The notes: generated from the letters alone by a model not told the origin. Positions 8,197 to 17,525 are shown, counted from the stretch's first letter. The stretch is DNA of 36,565 nucleotides from Bacteroidaceae bacterium (GCA_024699495.1 JAILPK010000036.1:1-36565); one strand, 5' to 3'. A program made the numbers and translations.

Positions 8197-8211
8197 TACC
8201 AATAGTAAGCA

Positions 8212-8239
8212 CAAAACGGCCAATCATCTGGCCGTTTTG
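8212..8239 (+). terminator. Terminator after hisS
   Basis: CAAAACGGCCA (8212-8222) pairs perfectly with TGGCCGTTTTG (8229-8239) around a 6-nt loop, with T-rich sequence after it. The next promoter's TTTG (8241-8244) starts two bases later, so terminator and promoter abut. Confidence 0.8.
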
Positions 8240-8240
8240 A

Positions 8241-8272
8241 TTTGTTTATAAACCAGATTATACCGACCTTTG
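8241..8272 (+). promoter_or_regulatory. Promoter of the export operon
   Basis: TTTG at 8241-8244 and GACCTTTG at 8265-8272 are separated by 20 nt, the ideal -33/-7 spacing for Bacteroidetes. The -7 box has G in place of the first T of TAnnTTTG. The start codon at 8317 is 44 bases downstream. Confidence 0.6.
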
Positions 8273-8316
8273 CACCCGCAAAACAAAAAAATGTCATTAT
8301 ATTATTAATGTTTGAT

Positions 8317-9870
8317 ATGAAATACAAACTCATAGCTACATCTTTTGTGTGGCTGCTCACAATGACAGTCGGAGCCCAGCAAATCCTGACATTGGACAGT
8401 TGTCGGGCATTGGCTCTGCGCAACAACAAAGCGTTGCGTATGGGAGAATTCGACAAAGAAGCAGCCCACTGGCAGCACAAGGCTGCGACAAGCCATTACT
8501 TCCCGCGCGTGAACGCAGTAGGCGGATACATGCGGACCAGCCGCCAGATATCAATCTTAAGTGATGACCAGAAAGCACAACTGTCAAACATGGGAACCAC
8601 GACTGCCTCGCAGATGCAAGCCGCTGTAGGACAGATGCAGACATCGCTCTCACAGAATCCCCTCATTACCGGTCTGATGACCGACCCCCTCATCGCGGGC
8701 ATGGTTTCCCAGAGTCCTGCGCTCCAGCAGCTGCTGCTCAACCAGGATGCTCTGGTTGGTTCGATGATCAATGCGGTAGGGACGTCGATGGGAGGTTCTC
8801 TAAACTCTGTGGGTCAAGGCATTGTGGATGCTTTCAACACAGACACGAGGAACCTGTGCGGATTAACCGTAATGCTCACCCAGCCTCTCTATATGGGCGG
8901 CAAAATCAGAGCCTATGACAAGATTACAAACTATGCTGAAAAGATTGCAGCCAACAAGCAGACTCTGAAACAACATGAGACAATAGTTGAAGTAGATGAA
9001 GCTTACTGGCGGATAGTCGGACTTGAGAGCAAGAAGGCTCTGGCAGAAAGCTATCTGGCCACAGTAAGAAAACTCGACGGAGATGTTGACAAGCTCGTGG
9101 CTGAAGGTCTTGCAACCAAGGCCGACGGCCTGTCGGTGAAGGTGAAGGTGAATGAGGCCGAGGTCACTGTCATTCAGGTGGAGAACGGCCTTGCGCTCTC
9201 TCGCATGGCTCTCTGCCAGTTGTGCGGGCTGCCTTTGGACACCTCGTTCCGTCTGGCCGACGAAGCGCTCGACGAATGGCCTATGCCGACGGCTATAGAT
9301 GACTCTGTGGAAAGCGCATTTGCCGCTCGCCCCGAACTGCAGGCTCTGACTCTGGCCGCCAGCGTCAAGGACGAACAGGTGAAAGTAGCCCGTTCGGAGT
9401 TTATGCCCAACCTGGCTCTTACCGCAGGCTATGCAGCTACGAGCCCCAGTCTTTTCAATGGTTTTGAGAAGAAGCTGAAGGGCATGTGGAATATTGGTGT
9501 TGTGCTTAAAGTGCCCGTAATCACATGGGGAGAGCGCCTCTACAAGGTGCGTCAGGCCAAGGCCGAAGCAGCAATGGCCCATGTCGATGTGGAAGAGGTG
9601 CGCGAGAAAGTGGAACTGCAAGTAAGCCAGAACCGCCAGAAGGTGCAGGAAGCCAGTCAGCGTCTTGCGGCAGCCATACGCAGCCAGCAGCAGGCCGACG
9701 AGAATCTGCGCATTGCGAATCTCGGAATGACCGAAGGCGTCATTCCGGTGTCCAACGTTCTTGAAGCCCAGACGGGATGGCTGATGGCCAAGAGCACACG
9801 CATACAGGCACAGATTGACTGGACGCTTGCCGACCTTTATCTCCGCAAGGCTTTAGGCAAAGTGATGTAA
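8317..9870 (+). CDS. TolC-family outer membrane efflux protein
   Basis: A 517-residue outer membrane factor. A signal peptide is clear (residues 1-20, ending TVGA before QQ). Two repeats of TolC-like coiled helices and beta strands follow, recognisable from LDSCRALALRNN near the N-terminus, LTQPLYMGGKI near 187-197, and the C-terminal helix with VLEAQTGWLMAKS. A Met/Gln/Ser/Leu-rich insert at about 78-178 departs from E. coli TolC and makes the N-terminal half longer. It should form the outer-membrane channel for the adaptor and permeases encoded next. Starts at 8308 (three residues longer) and 8242 are in frame; 8317 gives the best signal peptide. First gene of a four-gene operon. Confidence 0.9.
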   Translation: MKYKLIATSFVWLLTMTVGAQQILTLDSCRALALRNNKALRMGEFDKEAAHWQHKAATSHYFPRVNAVGGYMRTSRQISILSDDQKAQLSNMGTTTASQMQAAVGQMQTSLSQNPLITGLMTDPLIAGMVSQSPALQQLLLNQDALVGSMINAVGTSMGGSLNSVGQGIVDAFNTDTRNLCGLTVMLTQPLYMGGKIRAYDKITNYAEKIAANKQTLKQHETIVEVDEAYWRIVGLESKKALAESYLATVRKLDGDVDKLVAEGLATKADGLSVKVKVNEAEVTVIQVENGLALSRMALCQLCGLPLDTSFRLADEALDEWPMPTAIDDSVESAFAARPELQALTLAASVKDEQVKVARSEFMPNLALTAGYAATSPSLFNGFEKKLKGMWNIGVVLKVPVITWGERLYKVRQAKAEAAMAHVDVEEVREKVELQVSQNRQKVQEASQRLAAAIRSQQQADENLRIANLGMTEGVIPVSNVLEAQTGWLMAKSTRIQAQIDWTLADLYLRKALGKVM

Positions 9871-9916
9871 GAGACATTTAAGACCGAAACGAAAAAAAAA
9901 TAAAAACAAAAATATT

Positions 9917-10906
9917 ATGGCTAAAAGAACAAGAGTAAATAGCATGCTCCTCATCACTATCGTGATAATTGTGGTGCTTGCGCTCATCATCATCGTAGGG
10001 CATTTCATGCCGAAGCCCGAAGAAGTATTACAAGGCGAGGCTGAAACCACTGACTATCGTCTGTCGTCAAAAGTGCCTGGACGAATACGTGAAATACGTG
10101 TGCAGGCAGGTGATAAAGTAAAGGCCGGAGACACACTGGCTATCCTCGAAGCCCCCGAAGTAGAAGCAAAACTGGCTCAGGCCAAAGCAGCACAAAGCGC
10201 CGCCCAGGCTATAGAGCAGAAGGCTCAGAATGGAGCCCGCCAGCAGGAAATTCAAGGGGCATACGAGCTCTGGCAGAAGGCAAAAGCCGGTCTCGAGGTG
10301 GCCGAAAAGACTTATTCCCGTGTCGAGCGCCTGTACAAAGAGGGAGTTATTGCCGCCCAGAAACGCGACGAGGCGCTGGCGCAGCTGCAGGCTATGGAAG
10401 CCACAGAGAAAGCCGCAAAGAGTCAATACGAGATGGCACAAGAAGGAGCCAGACGTGAGGACAAGGCTGCTGCACAAGCGCAGGTCGCCCGTGCTGAAGG
10501 AGCCATTCAGGAGGTAAACTCATACATGGCAGAAACAGTGCTTAAGGCAACAGCCGACGGAACGGTAACGGAGATATTCCCGGAAATCGGAGAGCTCGTC
10601 GGCACAGGCGCCCCCATCATGAATGTGGCGATGGATGCCGACATCCGTTTTATCTTTAATATCAGAGAAGACTATCTGCCGAAAATGACTGTGGGGACAA
10701 ACCTGAAAGTATATATCCCTGCGCTGGACAAAGATATTGACGTCAAGATTGCCCGCATCGCCGTCATGGGCAGCTATTCCACCTGGAAGGCAACCAAGGC
10801 GCTCGACCAATATGACCTGAAGACGTTCGAGGTGGAAGCCCGTCCGGCCAAGGGCTCCGACGTGAAAGACGTGATTGCCGGGATGACTGCCATCATAAAG
10901 AAATAA
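9917..10906 (+). CDS. HlyD-family periplasmic adaptor (membrane fusion protein)
   Basis: A 329-residue protein with one N-terminal membrane anchor (about 10-29). A lipoyl-like half follows (45-80, VPGRIREIRVQAGDKVKAGD), then a long Ala/Gln/Glu-rich coiled-coil hairpin (about 82-200), the second lipoyl half (ATADGTVTEIFPEIGELVGTG), and a beta-barrel domain. This is the architecture of adaptors that link inner-membrane ABC or MFS transporters to TolC, close to the YbhG/EmrA/HlyD group. It lies 46 bases after the TolC-like gene and 41 before the first ABC-2 permease, so it should bridge these partners. The ATG at 9917 follows an A-rich leader typical of Bacteroidetes starts. The exported substrate is unknown. 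Confidence 0.92.
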   Translation: MAKRTRVNSMLLITIVIIVVLALIIIVGHFMPKPEEVLQGEAETTDYRLSSKVPGRIREIRVQAGDKVKAGDTLAILEAPEVEAKLAQAKAAQSAAQAIEQKAQNGARQQEIQGAYELWQKAKAGLEVAEKTYSRVERLYKEGVIAAQKRDEALAQLQAMEATEKAAKSQYEMAQEGARREDKAAAQAQVARAEGAIQEVNSYMAETVLKATADGTVTEIFPEIGELVGTGAPIMNVAMDADIRFIFNIREDYLPKMTVGTNLKVYIPALDKDIDVKIARIAVMGSYSTWKATKALDQYDLKTFEVEARPAKGSDVKDVIAGMTAIIKK

Positions 10907-10947
10907 ACAGAACAGGAGCGAACAGCACCAAAAAAAAGAAGTTAGAG

Positions 10948-12123
10948 ATGCTTGACATCCTGAAACGAACTTTTCTGATTGGGGAACGGGAGTTACGTGC
11001 CTTTCTCTCGCGGCCGATATTCCTGATTTGCATGATTGTTGCGCCTCTGTTCTTCATGATTCTGTTCACATCAATGATGAACAGCGGGCTGCCGACAAAA
11101 CTGCCTGCAGCAGTGGTTGATGAGGACAACACACATGTAACACGCGGCATAGTGCGCATATTGGGATCTATGCAGGAAACTGAAATTGTTGCGCACTACA
11201 ACGACTTCACGTCCGCACGTAAAGCCATGCAAAGGGGCGAGATATATGCCATATTCCGCATCCCGAGAGGAACGACCCACGCTGCGCTGACAAGCCGTCA
11301 GCCCAAAATCTCGTTTTATACCAACGACTCTTATTATGTGGCTGCGTCACTGCTGATGAAAGACATGCGCAAGCTGTCGGAATTGTCAGGAATGGCAATT
11401 ACCCGGGAGACTCTCAGTGCAAAAGGAGTCAACGAGCGGGCCATCATGCCAATCCTGCAACCCATCGTCATCGAGTCCCACCCGCTTGGGAATCCCTATC
11501 TGAACTACTCCGTAGTGCTGACCAATCTGCTTGTGCCAGGTATATTCATGCTGGTAATCCTCATCACCACCAGTTATGTCATGGGAATAGAGTGGAAACG
11601 CGGACGTCAGAAAGAGCTTTTGGACATGGCCGGGGGGAATGCCCTGGTGGCCGTGTGGGGCAAGCTGTTGCCTCAGACCATGCTCTATACATTACTGATG
11701 TGGTTTGCTCAGGCCATCTTCTACATGTATCTGGATTTCCCCTGTGAATGCGGTATCGAGAGAATGATGCTCTGGGGCTTCATGGCGGTAATAGCCTCCC
11801 AGGGTCTGGGGCTGTTCTTCTTCGAGGTCTTCGTGGGTGAGATGAGATTTGCCATGAGTGCATGCTCGCTTTGGGGTGTGCTCTCCTTCTCCCTGGCCGG
11901 CTTCTCATTTCCTGTCAGTGCGATGCAGCTGCCGCTGCAATGGCTCGCCAACCTCTTTCCCCTGCATCATTACTTCCTGCTATATGAGGCGCAGGCCCTC
12001 AACGGTTACCCTGCGATGTACGAATGGAAGAGCATCCTGGCCCTGTTGGGATTCAGTCTGCTGCCGTTGTTGTTCCTGCCGCGCCTTAAAGACGGTTTCC
12101 TAAATAAAGAATATGTGCCATGA
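10948..12123 (+). CDS. ABC-2 type transporter permease, subunit 1
   Basis: A 391-residue inner-membrane protein of the ABC-2 permease group. A single membrane helix near the N-terminus (about 22-46) is followed by a large extracytoplasmic domain (about 47-190). A block of roughly five helices follows from about 192 to the end. This is the layout of YbhS/YbhR-type permeases, which work with a YbhF-type ATPase and a YbhG-type adaptor in efflux. Its stop overlaps the next gene's ATG by 4 bp (12120-12123), which implies translational coupling and a heterodimer with that protein. No ATP-binding subunit is encoded in the operon or elsewhere in the window. Confidence 0.9.
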   Translation: MLDILKRTFLIGERELRAFLSRPIFLICMIVAPLFFMILFTSMMNSGLPTKLPAAVVDEDNTHVTRGIVRILGSMQETEIVAHYNDFTSARKAMQRGEIYAIFRIPRGTTHAALTSRQPKISFYTNDSYYVAASLLMKDMRKLSELSGMAITRETLSAKGVNERAIMPILQPIVIESHPLGNPYLNYSVVLTNLLVPGIFMLVILITTSYVMGIEWKRGRQKELLDMAGGNALVAVWGKLLPQTMLYTLLMWFAQAIFYMYLDFPCECGIERMMLWGFMAVIASQGLGLFFFEVFVGEMRFAMSACSLWGVLSFSLAGFSFPVSAMQLPLQWLANLFPLHHYFLLYEAQALNGYPAMYEWKSILALLGFSLLPLLFLPRLKDGFLNKEYVP

Positions 12124-13301
12124 CCTGGTTTATAAATATATTTAAAGTTTGGTATAACGAGCTGAAGGAGATCTCGCGCGACGAGGGCATCATGGTTTTT
12201 ATACTCCTTGTGCCCCTGGCTTATCCGCTTCTCTACGCCTTCATTTACACGACGGAGACTCAGCACAATCTGCCTGTTTGCGTGGTTGACCAATGCCAGA
12301 GCAGCCTCACGCGGGAGTTTATCCGCAAGGTTGACGCCACCCCGGAAGTAAAGATAGCAGGCCACGCCCTGAACATGGCCGAAGCACAAGAGATGCTGCG
12401 CATGCGCGAAGTCAGCGGCATCATCCAGATTCCGCATTCGTTCGACCGTGATTTGGCACATGGGAAGCAGGTGGTGGTAGGAGTCTTCAGTGACCTTACA
12501 TCCATGCTCTATTACAAGGTTATGCTGCTTGGCGTAACCAATGTGGCCCAGGACATGAACCGCGACATCAAAGTGCAGAATTACCTGCATCCGGGCACAC
12601 GCCGCGAAGAAGAGGTAGCGCGGATGCCGATCGACTTCGAGCATGTGCAGCTTTACAATACCCAAGGAGGCTTTTCGGCTTTCCTTATACCCCCGGTGCT
12701 GATGCTTATCCTGCAGCAGACCCTGTTCCTCGGCATCGGCATGTCTATGGGGCGCACACGTGAGAACAACCGTGGTCTGGTCATCCCGCCCCAATCCGGC
12801 TATAAGCATGTGGTCAGTGTCGTTCTGGGCAAGTCCATGCTCTATTTTTTTCTCTATCTGGTAATGGCCGTATATATGAATGTCGTTATCTCGCATTTCT
12901 TCGGTCTCCCACAGCTTATGCACTGGAACGTATTTTTCGGCTTCATGGTGCCATATCTTTTAGCTTGTATATTCCTCGGCTTCTGCTTCTCTGCTTTTAT
13001 CTTCCGCCGCGAGGACTGCATCCTGCTGTTCGTCTTCATGAGCGTTCCGCTCCTGTTCCTCACCGGAGTCAGCTGGCCCGGTTCGGCCATCCCCAAGATA
13101 TGGCAATGGATAGCAGTCATCTTCCCGTCAACCTTCGGATGCAATGCCTACATCCGCGCCGGCTCCATGGGAGCCACCTTGGGCGACATCAACCATGAGG
13201 TTATGGCAATGTGGTATCAGGCTGGAATTTATTTCCTGCTCGCCTGTCTGATTTATATATGGGAAATCAGGCGCGCAGTGGGACGCACAATACTGAAATA
13301 G
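12120..13301 (+). CDS. ABC-2 type transporter permease, subunit 2
   Basis: A 393-residue partner of the preceding permease, with the same layout: one N-terminal helix (about 22-45), an extracytoplasmic domain up to about 180, and five to six C-terminal helices. Similar length and topology suggest an old tandem duplication. It starts inside the stop codon of subunit 1 (ATGA overlap). The DEGIMVFILLVPLAYPLLYAF segment marks the first helix. It is the last gene of the export operon; a strong hairpin terminator follows directly. The substrate cannot be inferred; the family includes drug, cationic-compound and lipid exporters. Confidence 0.9.
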   Translation: MTWFINIFKVWYNELKEISRDEGIMVFILLVPLAYPLLYAFIYTTETQHNLPVCVVDQCQSSLTREFIRKVDATPEVKIAGHALNMAEAQEMLRMREVSGIIQIPHSFDRDLAHGKQVVVGVFSDLTSMLYYKVMLLGVTNVAQDMNRDIKVQNYLHPGTRREEEVARMPIDFEHVQLYNTQGGFSAFLIPPVLMLILQQTLFLGIGMSMGRTRENNRGLVIPPQSGYKHVVSVVLGKSMLYFFLYLVMAVYMNVVISHFFGLPQLMHWNVFFGFMVPYLLACIFLGFCFSAFIFRREDCILLFVFMSVPLLFLTGVSWPGSAIPKIWQWIAVIFPSTFGCNAYIRAGSMGATLGDINHEVMAMWYQAGIYFLLACLIYIWEIRRAVGRTILK

Positions 13302-13303
13302 CC

Positions 13304-13340
13304 AATGGGGGAAGGTTTTTTTATGCTTTCCCCCATTATT
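13304..13340 (+). terminator. Terminator of the export operon
   Basis: AATGGGGGAA (13304-13313) pairs with TTCCCCCATT (13328-13337) around a 14-nt T-rich loop, and more T-rich sequence follows. It starts three bases after the last permease stop. Confidence 0.8.
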
Positions 13341-13375
13341 TTTGTCAATTCTTTCTTCAGTTCGCATTTTTTGCC

Positions 13376-13383
13376 TACATTTG
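13376..13383 (+). promoter_or_regulatory. -7 box of the rhamnose operon (TACATTTG)
   Basis: TACATTTG is a full TAnnTTTG match 34 bases before the kinase start at 13418. No good -33 TTTG at 19-21 nt is seen, which could mean that an activator is needed (inference). Confidence 0.55.
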
Positions 13384-13417
13384 CATGATTAGTAATCAAA
13401 ATCACTGCAAAAAGGCT

Positions 13418-14881
13418 ATGCAACCAACACATTATCTCGCTGTTGACCTTGGTGCTACCAGCGGTCGCACCGTATTGGCAACATTCGACGGGGAGCGTAT
13501 AGACATGCGCGAATTCACCCGTTTCAAGAATCCGCAGATTCCTCTTGGGAAACATATATTCTGGGACTTGCCCCACTTGTACAACGAAATAATCACAGCC
13601 CTGCAGAAAGTAGCTGCCGAAGGAATAAACCTTACCAGCATCGGCATAGACACATGGGGCTGCGATGTGGCTTTCTTTGGGGCCGACGGCCTGCTGCTCG
13701 GGCTCCCCTATTGCTATCGTGACCCGCACACCGACGGAGCTATGGAACGCTTCTTCGGGGAGCAGATGCCACAAAAAGAAATCTATTCCCGAACAGGCAT
13801 ACAGTTTATGCCCTTCAACACCCTCTTCCATCTCGACACCATTCGTCGCGAGAACAGCGTTGCGCTGGCCAACGCAGAAAAGATTCTCTTCATTCCTGAC
13901 GCCCTGATTTTCATGCTTACCGGCGAGGCTGTATGCGAATATACAGTTGCATCTACCTCTCAGATGCTCAACCCCAATACGGGGGATCTCGATTCCGACA
14001 TCCTGCAGGCCTTGGGCCTAAGCCGCAGTAAATTCGGCAGGATGGTGGTGCCCGGAGAGAACATCGGCGTGATAAACCAGCAGATTCAGAAGGTGACTGG
14101 ACTCGGCCCCATTCCCGTCGTAGCAGTAGGAAGCCACGACACAGCCTCAGCCGTGGCAGCCGTTCCGGCAGCCGACGGCAATTACGCCTATCTGAGCTGT
14201 GGAACATGGAGCCTGCTGGGCATCGAAAGCCAGAAGCCTATCATCACCGAAGAGAGCTACAAGGAGAATTTCACCAACGAAGGAGGACTCGACTCTACTA
14301 CCAGATTCCTGAAGAACATCACGGGACTTTGGATTTTCGAGCAATGCCGCAAAGAATGGGAGGCCCAATCTGCGGCTGCAGAGAAAGCGAGCGGAGAGAG
14401 CGCCGCCGGTTGCATACCCTCAGACGTCAACGAGCTGAACGCCCTCAGCCTTACCTCCCGCTGCGACAGCCTCATCAACCCCGATGATCCGCGATTTGCA
14501 CATCCCGTATCCATGACAGCTGCAATACGTGACTATCTCAGCGAAACCCGTCAGCCCATTCCGGAAACTCCTGCTGACTATGTCCGCGTGATATTCCGCA
14601 GCCTGGCCAAACGCTATCTGGAAATCATAAATATCCTGCGCCGCATCTCATCCGTAGATATTCAGCGGCTTCATGTAATAGGCGGCGGCTCACGCAACGA
14701 ATACCTGATGCAATTCACAGCCGACACACTACAGATGCCTGTAATTGCCGGGCCGATGGAAGGGACCGGACTCGGCAACGCCCTCGTGCAGGTGCGCGCC
14801 GCAGGCTTTGTGGATTCGCTCACAGAGATGCGATCTATTATCGGCCGGAGCATAGAGCTCAAGACTTATCTCCCCAAATAA
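13418..14881 (+). CDS. rhaB: Rhamnulokinase
   Basis: A 487-residue FGGY-family kinase that phosphorylates L-rhamnulose to rhamnulose 1-phosphate. The N-terminal phosphate loop VDLGATSGRTV (9-19) carries the GATSGR typical of RhaB. IDTWGCD (77-83) is the sugar-binding region, Asp241 in GSHDTASAV is the expected catalytic base, and CGTWSLLG (261-268) and the C-terminal VIGGGSRN complete the ATP site. The long in-frame extension upstream of the ATG at 13418 crosses the terminator and promoter and is not coding. Rhamnose isomerase follows after 29 bases and confirms the sugar. First gene of the operon. Confidence 0.95.
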   Translation: MQPTHYLAVDLGATSGRTVLATFDGERIDMREFTRFKNPQIPLGKHIFWDLPHLYNEIITALQKVAAEGINLTSIGIDTWGCDVAFFGADGLLLGLPYCYRDPHTDGAMERFFGEQMPQKEIYSRTGIQFMPFNTLFHLDTIRRENSVALANAEKILFIPDALIFMLTGEAVCEYTVASTSQMLNPNTGDLDSDILQALGLSRSKFGRMVVPGENIGVINQQIQKVTGLGPIPVVAVGSHDTASAVAAVPAADGNYAYLSCGTWSLLGIESQKPIITEESYKENFTNEGGLDSTTRFLKNITGLWIFEQCRKEWEAQSAAAEKASGESAAGCIPSDVNELNALSLTSRCDSLINPDDPRFAHPVSMTAAIRDYLSETRQPIPETPADYVRVIFRSLAKRYLEIINILRRISSVDIQRLHVIGGGSRNEYLMQFTADTLQMPVIAGPMEGTGLGNALVQVRAAGFVDSLTEMRSIIGRSIELKTYLPK

Positions 14882-14910
14882 AATTCAACTAAACAAAACA
14901 TAAATTTATT

Positions 14911-16161
14911 ATGAAAGAACAACTGATTCAGCAGTCCTATGAGATTGCACGCGAACGTTACGCAGCTATCGGAGTAGATACAGACAAGGCTATCTCCCAA
15001 TTGGAACAGACTCCCGTCAGCCTTCATTGCTGGCAGGCAGACGACGTGGTAGGTTTTGAACGCAACGACGCTCTCAGCGGAGGCATCCAGACCACAGGAA
15101 ACTACCCCGGCCGCGCCCGCAATATCGATGAGGTGCGCGCCGACGTAGCCTTCGCAAAGAGCCTCCTCGCCGGTAACCACCGTCTGAACCTGCACGAGAT
15201 CTACGGCGATTTCGGCAAGCAGTTTGTTGACCGCGACCAGGTAGAGATAAAATATTTCGAGAGCTGGATCCAGTGGGCCAAGGAGCAGGGGCTGAAACTG
15301 GACTTCAACAGCACCAGCTTCTCCCACCCCAAGAGCGGAAACCTCACCCTCTCAAACCCCGACCCCGCCATCCGCGAGTTCTGGATTGAACATACCAAAC
15401 GCTGCCGGCGCATCGCCGACGCCATGGGACGCGCACAGGGAGACCCTGCCATCATGAATATATGGGTGCACGACGGCTCCAAGGACCAGACCGTAGAGCG
15501 CAAACGCTACCGCGAAATCTTTGCTGAGAGCCTCGATGAAATCCTCAAAGAGGAATTGCCCGGAATGAAGACCTGTCTGGAGGCAAAGCTCTTCGGCATC
15601 GGTCTGGAAAGCTACACCGTAGGTTCCCACGACTTCGTAGCCGGCTATTGCGCCACACGCAAGCTGATGTACACGCTGGACACAGGCCACTACGAACAGA
15701 CAGAAAACGTATCAGACATGGTTGCTTCGCTGCTCCTCTTCGTGCCCGAACTGATGCTCCATGTTTCCCGCCCCATCCGTTGGGACAGCGACCATGTGAC
15801 AATCATGAACGACCAGACACTGGACCTCTTCAAGGAAATTGTACGCGCAGATGCGCTCCACCGCGCACACATCGGTCTGGACTACTTCGACGCCAGCATC
15901 AACCGCATCGGCGCTTATATAATCGGAACTCGCGCAACTCAGAAATGTCTGCTTCAGGCACTGCTCGAGCCCCTCGCCCTGCTGCGCAAATACGAAGATG
16001 CCGGACAGAACTTTGAGCGCCTCGCTCTGCTCGAAGAAGCCAAATCCCTCCCGTTCGGAGCCGTATTCGACTACTTCAACCTCAAGAACAATGTTCCAGT
16101 AGGAGAAGACTTCATTCCTGTTATTCAGCAATATGAGAAGGATGTGACCAGCAAACGCTAA
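14911..16161 (+). CDS. rhaA: L-rhamnose isomerase
   Basis: A 416-residue metal-dependent TIM-barrel isomerase that converts L-rhamnose to L-rhamnulose, the first step of the phosphorylated rhamnose route. The metal-site residues are all present and in register with the E. coli enzyme (offset of ten residues): Glu224 in EAKLFGIG, Asp257 in LDTGH, His284, Asp292 and Asp294 in HVSRPIRWDSDH, and Asp324 in IGLDYFD. In Bacteroides this gene is often called rhaI. It sits between rhaB and an MFS transporter with short gaps (29 and 35 bases). The enzyme is cytoplasmic. The aldolase needed for the next step is not encoded in the window. Confidence 0.96.
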   Translation: MKEQLIQQSYEIARERYAAIGVDTDKAISQLEQTPVSLHCWQADDVVGFERNDALSGGIQTTGNYPGRARNIDEVRADVAFAKSLLAGNHRLNLHEIYGDFGKQFVDRDQVEIKYFESWIQWAKEQGLKLDFNSTSFSHPKSGNLTLSNPDPAIREFWIEHTKRCRRIADAMGRAQGDPAIMNIWVHDGSKDQTVERKRYREIFAESLDEILKEELPGMKTCLEAKLFGIGLESYTVGSHDFVAGYCATRKLMYTLDTGHYEQTENVSDMVASLLLFVPELMLHVSRPIRWDSDHVTIMNDQTLDLFKEIVRADALHRAHIGLDYFDASINRIGAYIIGTRATQKCLLQALLEPLALLRKYEDAGQNFERLALLEEAKSLPFGAVFDYFNLKNNVPVGEDFIPVIQQYEKDVTSKR

Positions 16162-16196
16162 AGCCAAACGGCCAACAGCCAATAAAACACTCATAT

Positions 16197-17525
16197 ATGA
16201 AAGACAATTCTTTGAAAAGCACCCTTGCGGTGTCTCTCAACAACTATCTCGATGCAGGAGCAATAGTCGCTGGTGCCAGCGGCATCACCCTGTGGCAGAA
16301 TTACCTGGGGCTGAGCGAGATGCATCTGGGATGGCTCAACGCCATCAGCGCCAATGCCCTGGGCGCAGCCATAGGAGCCATCATCGGCGGTTTTCTGGCA
16401 GACCGTTTCGGGCGCAAGTTTATATTCACTTACAACCTGCTCGTATATATGGCAGGCGTGCTGATAGTAATGCTTTCAGTAAACTTCCCGATGTTGCTGG
16501 CCGGATTTCTCATCACAGGCATCAGCGTAGGCATCGGAGTTCCCGCCTCATGGACATATATCTCAGAGAGTTCTGAAGTACACAACCGTGGCCGTAACAT
16601 CTGTATATCGCAAATGTCCTGGGGATTCGGGCCAATGATCATACTTCTGTTTGGAATGTTGTTTGCCCCCGGGGGCTATCTATTCGACATCGTGGAATCA
16701 GTGGCTCATGCCATCATCGGAGCAGACGCAGCTGAGAACGCAGTTCAGGTGTTCAGTTCGCGTGTCGTTTTCTTCACCCTGTTTGTCGTAGCTTTCATTG
16801 CCTGGAACCTGCAGCGGCAATTAGAAGAGAGTGCGGAATTTGAAGCCAACAAACAGAAGGACAAGAGCGGCATCTTGGACAACATAAAACTGATCTTCAC
16901 CAACCGCATTGCAGTCCGCACAGTTGTCTTCCTCGCAGTAATCTATCTTACGTGGAACCTCGTGGCATCTGTGATGGGATTCTTCTTGCCCCATATCTAC
17001 GAGACAGCTGGAGGCGTCAGCAACGAGCAGGCCAACTGGCTGAGCTGCGTCCTGTGGTTCTGCACAGTGGCAACGACAGCCGTCCTGTCGCAGTTCATAG
17101 ACCGCATAAGCCACAAATTCATCTATATCCTTGGCCTGCTGGTGGCGATAGCACCGTGGGCAATGGTCGTAACCACAGGAATTGGCAGCAGCGCCTCGCT
17201 TTGGGCATTTGCCATCCTTTGGGGAATAGAGGGCGGCCTCTCCGTGCAAATCTTCTACGCACTCTGGGGCAGCGAACTCTTCCCAGCCAAGTTCCGCGCC
17301 GGCGCACAAGGACTTATGTTCTTCATCGTACGCGGACTCTCTGCCGTATGGGGACTTGTATTTACATTCATCTATGGAGAGAATGGCGAAGGCTTTACTC
17401 TGGCAGCCTATTGCATGATAGCGCTACTTGTCATCTCTCTTATAGTCGGAGTCATCGGAGCGCCCAATACTCGTGGCAAGTCGCTTTCACAAATCACCAA
17501 GGAACGTTACGGCGACGAATTCTGA
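16197..17525 (+). CDS. MFS sugar transporter, probable L-rhamnose permease
   Basis: A 442-residue inner-membrane protein with about 12 hydrophobic segments split by a charged central loop (about 205-230). The MFS signature between helices 2 and 3 is clear (GGFLADRFGRK, 64-74), and a second, weaker copy (FIDRISHK) lies in the C-terminal half. It resembles the sugar porter branch rather than the RhaT family of rhamnose-proton symporters commonly found in Bacteroides rhamnose operons. Operon position directly after rhaBA suggests L-rhamnose or a methylpentose as substrate, which is inference from context. A perfect 11-bp terminator hairpin lies 75 bases downstream. Confidence 0.85.
   Translation: MKDNSLKSTLAVSLNNYLDAGAIVAGASGITLWQNYLGLSEMHLGWLNAISANALGAAIGAIIGGFLADRFGRKFIFTYNLLVYMAGVLIVMLSVNFPMLLAGFLITGISVGIGVPASWTYISESSEVHNRGRNICISQMSWGFGPMIILLFGMLFAPGGYLFDIVESVAHAIIGADAAENAVQVFSSRVVFFTLFVVAFIAWNLQRQLEESAEFEANKQKDKSGILDNIKLIFTNRIAVRTVVFLAVIYLTWNLVASVMGFFLPHIYETAGGVSNEQANWLSCVLWFCTVATTAVLSQFIDRISHKFIYILGLLVAIAPWAMVVTTGIGSSASLWAFAILWGIEGGLSVQIFYALWGSELFPAKFRAGAQGLMFFIVRGLSAVWGLVFTFIYGENGEGFTLAAYCMIALLVISLIVGVIGAPNTRGKSLSQITKERYGDEF

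Noticed and set aside
7294..8223. 309-codon open frame antisense to hisS
   Set aside because: Shadow of hisS and it runs into the terminator region; composition is typical of antisense frames.
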